A stretch of DNA of 64,000 nt. It comes from Rosa chinensis. Its lineage: Eukaryota > Streptophyta > Magnoliopsida > Rosales > Rosaceae. Both the position numbers and the translations under genes were made by a program. The notes under the pieces were generated by a model. That model saw nothing but the letters and a program-made list of their open reading frames with translations, was not told where the DNA came from and did not search any database. How positions within the stretch are numbered: the stretch's first letter is position 1; every line of letters begins with the position of its first letter. Location: positions 4,014,001-4,078,000 of the forward strand of contig NC_037094.1 of NCBI RefSeq assembly GCF_002994745.2, in the 5' to 3' direction. Positions 56,956-64,000 of this stretch are shown piece by piece.

Positions 56956-59900
56956 CTACTGCATGCAAGTACTTCTTTAATTTTATCCAGACATTTGGTT
57001 TCGTGGGACATGTCGCGATCTGTGGGTTCCAGAAGGCTATTTGAAGAGTCTGGCAGTTCAGGTCATCTAACAAGGAGAATCTCAATGCGAACCAGAGGAG
57101 AGTTTTTTTCTTTTGACAAATATGTTAAAATGTCATATAGATCTCAGAAAGTGGATTTTCCGTCACCATGTAAATGGCATGCAGGCCCTGTCCAAATAGA
57201 TACCATGGTAACAATGTCTAGAAGGCATTCCAACGAGTTTAAACATGGCCGTAAAGATTTATCTTTTCAAAAGGTGAAGGTTACTTACAAAAGTGAACCT
57301 ACTGGACATGGCACTGAAGAAATCAATTCAATCATTGAGAAACAAGAGTCTAAATCATCTGCTGAACTAAAATGTATAAAAACTCTGGCACTGATTGCAT
57401 GAGAATTTTTCTTGTGAAGAAGGTCATAATTACTTGCTGCATTATCTCGAATTATTAATGCATTTAAATTTTTTTGATCCCCTTATGTTTCTGTTTCAGA
57501 TAAAGCTACTTCTATCTAATAAGAGTAACTCTCCACCATCAGACAAAACATGCAAAAGACATTTAGGAGCTCAAGACCACAATTTGTATTTGGCATATCA
57601 ATGTTGTCTGCCACGCTTGTCCACGCTTGTTTAGCACATCTCTATGCTTTGTAGTCTATATATTTGTTATCCTTTGTAATCAATCAATAAATTCAAGCAA
57701 GTTCATTTTTCTTCATGGTATCAGAGCATCTGCTTAACAGCTCTTGATCCTGTAAACTCCAAAACCTTCCCTGGGTGTGTGGAGTCATTTTCTCCATGCA
57801 CCCACGGGTTGCAGCATCTCCGAATCTTTCTTCTTAGTTCAGCTTTCAATTCAACACAATTATGGCAGAAGCATCATGTTTCAATTCCCCACCCAATCCC
57901 AACAACCCTTCTCCTCATATCTTCATCAACTTCTTCTGCTGATTGCAGCATCTATGACCCTTCTTCTTAGTTCAATCTCCGATGAACCATGCCGGAGCAG
58001 CCTCCCGATGAACCATGCCGGGCCATTCAATCTCCGATAAACCATGCCGGAGCAGCGTCCCGATGAACCATGCCGGGCCATGCCGGAACAACGTCTCCAA
58101 TGAATCAGCAATGCTGCATCTCTCTTCTTCATTCGCCGCTCTTCTATAATGATCTCTCTTTTACTTAAATCTTCTTCTCCTCATTTCCTCATCCTTTGAG
58201 ATATTATATTCCAAACTCACTTTCTATAATCTGCCCACTCTCGGTCATCTTCTCCCACTCATCTATGTATCTCTCTATTTAATCATTCTTCAAGTTATTA
58301 TTCCCTATTCCGTCTTTTTCTCCCAAATCCTCCCGGTCTCTCTCCTTCAAATTTTTAATCTTTATCTACCTCTCTTCCATGCTTTACATCTATTGCTTTT
58401 TTCCACATCTTCCCCATTGTCTGCCACACCAACCTTAAACCAATCACATCAAGACAAAGTCTTGTCTCCCATCATCTTCCTTTTCCTTTGTTTACAATTT
58501 CTTCTTCCTATGCTTGCCAACTCTCTCTTTCTTATTGTCCAGACACTGCGTCATGTTCATCTTGCTTTTACTATGTTATTTTTAGTCTCTCTTTTCCTTC
58601 CCTCTGCATTTGCTTTTGCTTTATTCAAGTCTCTTCCCATGTGATTGCTGCCTTTTTTCTTTTCTTTTTCTTTTGTTAAACAAACCCAAAACTCTCTTTC
58701 TCAGTTTCTCTATTCTCCCAATTCTCTATTCTCCTCCTCTCGGCATGAGGCAACCATCTTCTTCTCCAACATTACTCTGCAGCCATTCCGATCTTCCTTC
58801 TTTTCACACTTCTTCCCTTTTCCTTTGTTACATTTTCTTTCAACCAACTTGCTATAACAAGCTGTCTCCCTTTCCTTTCTTGCACTTCAATCCGAGCTCC
58901 ATCCCGTCGTCCGCAGATTTGAGGGGCCCTTTGGGTTCGTGCGTCTGCGGTACAGTGAATTTACTCTTCTCTCAAAATTCAACCTGTTGCACACTACTTC
59001 TTCAATCTCTCTCATCTTTGGAGTGTGTCACCTCTTCTGCTGCTTCTTCTCTGTTTTCTCTCCAATCTAGCCATTGTTGCCGATATCTTTACCGAAGTAC
59101 TTCTCAAGCATTGCTTTGCAAATCTTAGTTCCAAGTTCCAAGCTGCTTGCTCCTCATCACCGCATCAGCTTGCGGGGGGATAATAAGAGTAACTCTCCAC
59201 CATCAGACAAAACATGCAAAAGACATTTAGGAGCTCAAGACCACAATTTGTATTTGGCATATCAATGTTGTCTGCCACGCTTGTCCACGCTTGTTTAGCA
59301 CATCTCTATGCTTTGTAGTCTATATATTTGTTATCCTTTGTAATCAATCAATAAATTCAAGCAAGTTCATTTTTCTTCACTATCAAGTATAAGAATCAAA
59401 ACAACTGCAAGAAAGAGTCACAGGATGCTCCGCTCATCAACTTTCCAGGCAAAAAGCTTCTCGGAAGTGTTTCTTATTGTTATGTAATTTTTTTCTGTGC
59501 AATATGGTCCTTCAGTTACATCTTTGGTGTTTACTAATTGAACATGTGTTTTCTCAGGAGATAACTCTATTACCTCTGAACTGCTAAACATCAAACCCAA
59601 AACAGAGATAAATCTGCCAATTCGCGCAGTTTTAGATGCTACTTGGTGGTGAGTAACTTATATTTCATGAAGGTGCACACTCATTCAAACTGTTAAAAAC
59701 ATGCAATATAATCTGACAGAATATATTTCTCTAGAACTTGTGTTTGCCTATATCGACATTGTTTGGTTACTGATGATGATACTTCTGCTGTAGTGGAAGC
59801 CTTGAGATCCTTGATAAGGATTCAGGTTGTCAATTTTATGATGGATTTGTGGCTCATCTTCCTGGAAAAGTTTGTCGTAAAGCTCTAGAGCATACACAAC

Positions 59901-60268
59901 TGATGCCTAATGTGCTGCCTTGTACTATGCTCTCTTGTTGCAATGTATGGGAAGAAATATTTCAGAACGAAATCCCCACCATTGAGGATATTGCAGTATT
60001 CTTTTTCCCTGGCAATTTTGAGAGGTCAGTTCATGAACTAATTTTGTAGTTCACTTAACTTATATACAATCTCTTAATAGATGATGCCTTGTCATTTAAG
60101 AAATCCTTCAATCATTTTAGGTCCAAAGAGCAGTACTTTAGCCTTGTACAAGTTATGGAGACACAAGATCTGATACTGAGGAGTCTTATAAAGGGCGTCA
60201 ATCTATTGATTTTATCTTCTAAGAGGCTGCATCTGGAATTCCGTAACGTATTGTGTGAAATATTATAA
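56956..60268 (+). pseudogene. AIPP2/PAIPP2-like chromatin protein gene, C-terminal part, disrupted by an LTR element
   Basis: Inferred exons: 56956-57373, 57500-57516 continued at 59385 (to about 59449 or 59466), 59558-59648, 59794-60024 and 60121-60268. The last two encode GSLEILDKDSGCQFYDGFVA, HLPGKVCRKALEHTQLMPNV, NVWEEIFQNEIPTIEDIAVF and FFPGNFERSKEQYFSLVQVM, matching the conserved C-terminal domain of Arabidopsis AIPP2 and its paralogue PAIPP2. Those proteins carry a PHD finger and act in silencing and RNA processing complexes (ASI1-AIPP1-EDM2, BAH readers). No PHD finger is seen upstream, and the C-terminus ends early (LHLEFRNVLCEIL). An LTR retrotransposon splits the 57500 exon. It is probably a truncated, now broken paralogue. 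Confidence 0.75.
57512..59384 (+). mobile_element. Young non-autonomous LTR retrotransposon, TSD CTATC
   Basis: Two 199-bp LTRs, 57517-57715 and 59181-59379, are identical base for base. They begin TAATAAGAG and end TTCTTCA, so the termini are TA...CA rather than TG...CA. CTATC flanks the element on both sides (57512-57516 and 59380-59384). TGGTATCAGAGC, the initiator-Met tRNA primer-binding site, directly follows the 5' LTR, and a purine tract (GCGGGGGGA) precedes the 3' LTR. The 1.47-kb interior has no gag, protease, reverse transcriptase or integrase. It includes a CT-rich stretch and two 55-bp tandem units (57971-58025, 58026-58080) bearing GATGAACCATGCCGG. By size and content it is TRIM/LARD-like. 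Confidence 0.95.
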
Positions 60269-61050
60269 AGCTCAAGGGTTAAGTCTCATACAAATAAAAG
60301 GAAGTAAGAAAGAAGCTAAAACATTGCTGTTTTCCTTAAAGACTAAAGAACATTAACCTCACCATGAAACATTACTCATATTCTCTTTAATATTGGCTTG
60401 GATATGAGGGAATGAACAAAAGAGGAGCCAGATTATAATATGGCATGAAATTGATATGTCTCATTGTTGATTTAGGATTGAAAATGAAATCTTTCCTGTG
60501 GGGAATATATTGCCCTCTCCAGCTTACCAATGACTCCCAAGCACACTCAATGAAGGCTAATTGCCTCTCCCTGATGCAGGGGATGCTGCTCTACCACAAC
60601 ATGAGTTGAGAAATTCATTGACATCTCAAAGTTCAATGTACTCCTGCTATGATGTTCTGTGAAGAATTAGATAGAGATGTATCGATCTGCTGGAATTAGA
60701 AAGGCTAAGTAGTGATGCATTGTACTAATAAATATGACTTGCGTAGTGCAGTACGTCGTTTTGAGAAGATGGGGAGCTTGATGAGAAATGTACCAAGTTG
60801 GCTATATTTCTAGAACTGTTTCCTCTGTCTCCATGGATATTTACGATTTCACACATAAATGGCTGAATCAATATGCACTGTTTCATGGTTATATTCACCG
60901 GTTTGGTTCCTAATAGGAGGTATCGAAATAAGTTTGTTTTCTCTTTAATGGTTGGAAGCATTTGGAGAAAATGACACTAATGTTGCTTCAGAGATGACTT
61001 ATATGTAATTAACCCTCAGAGATATTTGTCATTCATGAACGACCCTTCAT
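60269..61050. other. Downstream of the AIPP2-like remnant
   Basis: No convincing exon or repeat terminus is seen. It may contain eroded 3' exons of the AIPP2-like gene. Confidence 0.35.
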
Positions 61051-61362
61051 TAACCAATCTGTGATTTCAGTTATGCGTAAAGTTGAAGCGAGTCAAGAGC
61101 AAGAATAAAGTACTTAATGTTCTTCCTAAATTTCCTTTGAGAAGCGACAAATTATACCGGACATGTCAACAGAAAATCAGAAATTACAAACAAGCTCTCA
61201 CTCACATAACCAATCTGTGATTTCAGTTATGAGCAAAGTTGAAGCGAGTCAAGAGCAAGAGTAAAGTACTTGATGTTCTTCCTAAATATCCTTTGAGAAA
61301 CCACAAATTATACCGGACATGTCAACAGAAAATCCGAAATTACAAACAAGCTCTCACTCACA
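61051..61362. repeat. Tandem duplication of a 156-bp unit
   Basis: TAACCAATCTGTGATTTCAG begins copies at 61051 and 61207. The units run through AAATTATACCGGACATGTCA to CTCTCACTCACA and differ at about a dozen positions. No coding role is seen. Confidence 0.9.
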
Positions 61363-61758
61363 TAAAATAAACTATCATGCAGTCTTTTTTTTGGAACTAA
61401 CGAAAGGAAGTGTGTGTCGTCGTTGCTCCTCACCTCAGGCTAAAGTCCAATCGAGCAGGGAACTTTGCAGACGTAAACAAGAACATCCCAATCCTGGATT
61501 TACTCTCTCCCCCACGAACAGAAATGCACAATCTGTTTCCAATCCATCTACACAACATTGTATATGTCACATTTCACATTCATTCCTTCATTCATCCCAA
61601 TGGATGCTCAGTCAATTGAAACACAAAAAATAGACGTAGAAATGCAATCACATACCTGATCGATCAGATTCTGTTTCTACTGTTATTGAGCACCTGCAAA
61701 ACACTCTTACTGGCACCTTGGACATCTATTTTCACTTCCTTTGGTGTGCTGAGGGATC

Positions 61759-63350
61759 CTAAACAAAAGTACAAAACCTCTTCATATTGTAGCATTTGAG
61801 GACTTTTATGTCTTTCACTAGTGGCCATTTCAAATTATATTTGCCTCGCGAAAAGCTTCTGAGATTTGGTAGCTCCTCAAGAGTCAAAGTACATAGCTGA
61901 GGGAACAAGCTGTCTTCCTCTGTTTCTTCACCCTCTGCTGCTGCTGCAGCTATTTCTTCAATCTTCTCGCAGTCTTTTATCTTTAGTCTTTGGAGCTTCA
62001 CAAGACCTCTGGCAATTGAGGGAGAGAGCAGAGTTCTCAAACTTTCACAAGAAAAATTGATATCTCTCTAAGATTCTGAAATGCTTGACGAGATTGATTC
62101 CTTGACTCAGAAATTGTTAAAGCAGCAGCATCCCCTTCATCATCGACAGTCAATCTTCTAAATTCAAAAATCTCTTCCAGAGAAGAACAGTACGATGTGT
62201 GTATGCACTCCAATTTCTGCAATCTATTTTGCATATGTGTTGGTACCAAACGCAATAGTTTGTGACATTCGGTCACCCATAAAGATTTTAGTTCACAGAA
62301 GGATTCTGCAGAGCTGTTCCATATCTCTCTTAGGTTCCAAGGAGATAATGTATAGTTTTGTCAAGACTGGGAAATGAACCTGCATGCAAGTACATGTGAG
62401 TCTGTCAGTCTATACTTTATAGTACTATACTGTCTCCCAAAATTACTCTACTTGTTTGCGTATGCTGTCTAACAGATAGGTTATTTGTTGAACATTATAT
62501 ATATAAATAGTGTGATGATACTGAACATTTATTGAACTATATATATATATATATATATATATAAACACGAACGTACGGTTTCACAATGGTTGTGTCAATC
62601 AGATTTTCAGCCCTATAAATGAAGGAAAAGTTAAAGTTTCGCCAACAAATAGTGAAGATAAACATGAGTAGTTGGGTTTAGGGTTTAGGTTCGGAAGAAG
62701 TTATGACCAAAAAAGAGAAGAAACAGATACCTTTGTATCGAACAGAGGTTGTATGATGATGTCAGATTGTTCTGGGCTTATGTCTTCTAGTAGCCGTTCC
62801 GACCCATTAGAGATATATTTGCTTATCCCAGTGAAGCTTGGTAGTGTTGAGAGAGTCAATTCTGTCAGACTTTGGAAGTTGAACATCTTTTCATCATCTT
62901 CAAAGGCAAAAATCCCTTCCAAGGAGGAGCAGCATTCTATTTTCGAACTTCGTATTTCCTTGAGAAACCGCGTTGGCAGCTCACCATGAAAAATCTCTTT
63001 CAGTCTACTTGCATAACTGATCTCCAGTGAATTCAAAACAGGAAAGATGCCGCAGCTGCGATGTGGAGTAGTAGGTTTCACAAGGGTCGTGTCAATCAGA
63101 TACTCCACAGCATCACACTCCTCAAGTGTAAGAGACTTAATCTTTGCAAAACAGACCGTATCTAAGACATTCAGAGCTTGAGTTTCTGTTAAATTCTTCA
63201 TTCTAAACTCAAGAATGTTGGTTTTCTATAGCAACAAAGTGATTCCACCACCCATAACAGCGCTTCCGTCAAGATCGTGAACTCTCAAGTAGTTGCCATC
63301 ATGCTTCAAGTCCCAAAGTATATGCTGCTTCCATCCTATAAAGATCTTCT
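61759..63350 (-). pseudogene. LRR end of a CC-NBS-LRR disease resistance gene, broken
   Basis: Two exons (63350-62731 and 62379-61759) separated by a 351-bp GT-AG intron encode LRRs of the RPS2-like CC-NBS-LRR class, e.g. TLEECDAVEYLIDTTLV, FPVLNSLEISYASRLKEIFH, LRLVPTHMQNRLQKLECI, LKIKDCEKIEEIAAAAAEG and the end WPLVKDIKVLKCYNMKRFC. Such proteins sense pathogen effectors in the cytoplasm. Damage seen: an in-frame TAG at 63226-63228, a one-base loss near 62327 and a second frameshift near 62043. The NB-ARC region is missing because LINE sequence abuts the upstream side. Confidence 0.8.
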
Positions 63351-63352
63351 TC

Positions 63353-64000
63353 TTTTTTAATGAGAGAGGAAAATTCGACCAAACAACCAAGCAAAAAACT
63401 ACCGAAAGGGAAAATTAGGAAGTCCCATAAAATCTCTATTGCAAAAAGAAGCAACAAAATCTGGGGGCGGGTCCCACCAAACCATAGTATCTGAAGTGAG
63501 ACCAAAGTTTGCAAGAGCATCTGCAACTTGATTCCCTTCCCGAAATATATGAGAGCACCAGAATTGCATTTGAGAGATGCGGTGTAAGCAATTACCCCAT
63601 TCCACTCGAATTTGTCAAGGCACCAAATTGGGTGATTTAAGAAATTGAAGAACTAGAGTTGAGTCAACCTCTAACCACACATGTTTCCAATCTCAAATCC
63701 AAGCTAGCTCAATTGCTTTAATAACCGCCATTACCTCAGCTGCCACTGAACTTGGAATGTCAAGATTAGAGCAAAAGCCACCAAGAAATGTACCGTTGAA
63801 ATCCTGAAACACACCACCGTAGCTAGCCTGACCTGAGGCACTCCTCCAAGAGCCATTTGTATTAATTTTCACCCAACCCATTATAGGAGGGATCCAATTA
63901 ACCTCAATGATTGAAGGAGCTCTACGTGGCCTGCATGTAGCCCCAAACCTTTTCAAAACAATTAGCTCTTGCACATTATTAAACATAGTACCTGAACCAA
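63353..64000 (-). pseudogene. LINE ORF2 C-terminal RNase H domain (partial, runs off the window)
   Basis: Minus-strand reading gives a plant LINE RNase H: WVKINTNGSWRSASGQASYG, AAEVMAVIKAIELAW, VWLEVDSTLVLQFLK, and FREGNQVADALANFGL. The first catalytic Asp (usually DGSW) reads Asn. The Glu, EVDS Asp and final ADALA Asp are present. Two premature TGA codons replace Trp, near 63690 and 63628. A short A-run at 63358-63353 (minus strand) marks the LINE 3' end next to the CC-NBS-LRR fragment. The rest of ORF2 lies beyond 64000. Confidence 0.8.

Noticed and set aside
57777..59128. Several Ser/Leu/Phe-rich open frames as LTR-element genes
   Set aside because: They arise from a CT-rich interior and show no gag, protease, RT or integrase motifs.

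Overview
The window is eukaryotic plant nuclear DNA, almost certainly from a eudicot. Genes are split by GT-AG introns, intergenic DNA is AT-rich, and nested transposable elements with typical plant signatures fill the gaps. The gene complement (CYP75B, DExH14/ASCC3, TPRA40/CAND, PDCB/X8, AIPP2-like, CC-NBS-LRR) fits a woody or rosaceous eudicot, but the species cannot be fixed from sequence alone.

Layout. 0-1 kb: last exon of a flavonoid 3'-hydroxylase (CYP75B); earlier exons lie outside. 1.3-4.8 kb: a near-perfect hairpin, a 386-bp fragment duplicated from the DExH14 gene, and a Harbinger-like element (TSD TAA) nested in a small MITE. 5.0-7.0 kb: an intact six-exon seven-TM protein of the TPRA40/CAND2-CAND8 family. 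7.5-25.3 kb: an intact 49-exon minus-strand gene for the ASCC3-type tandem helicase DExH14 (2,095 aa reconstructed; every exon joins in frame), with two probable GC-AG introns. The last two genes converge, about 520 bp apart. 25.8-31.0 kb: a long-TIR MULE-like element carrying a captured C2-domain fragment, an abutting MITE, and two retroposons, one with a 15-bp target-site duplication. 31.7-35.2 kb: an intact four-exon plasmodesmata callose-binding-type X8/GPI protein.

35.7-46.4 kb: Helitron-like DNA (minus orientation) with fragments of a pyruvate-kinase-family gene, a protein kinase and unidentified genes. 47.4-49.0 kb: a LINE-type insertion with a 17-bp TSD that holds a broken ORF1 and no ORF2. 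49.7-51.9 kb: Ty3/gypsy gag-protease remnants. 53.0-54.2 kb: a foldback element with about 180-bp TIRs. 57.0-60.3 kb: the C-terminal part of an AIPP2/PAIPP2-like gene, interrupted inside an exon by a very young 1.86-kb non-autonomous LTR retrotransposon (identical 199-bp LTRs, TA...CA termini, TSD CTATC). 61.8-63.3 kb: LRR end of a broken CC-NBS-LRR resistance gene, with the RNase H end of a decayed LINE immediately upstream and running off the window.

There is no operon-like or defence-island system here. The genes are independent housekeeping or specialised-metabolism genes, and the novelty lies in the mobile elements (gene-fragment capture, nested insertions) and in the non-canonical introns.
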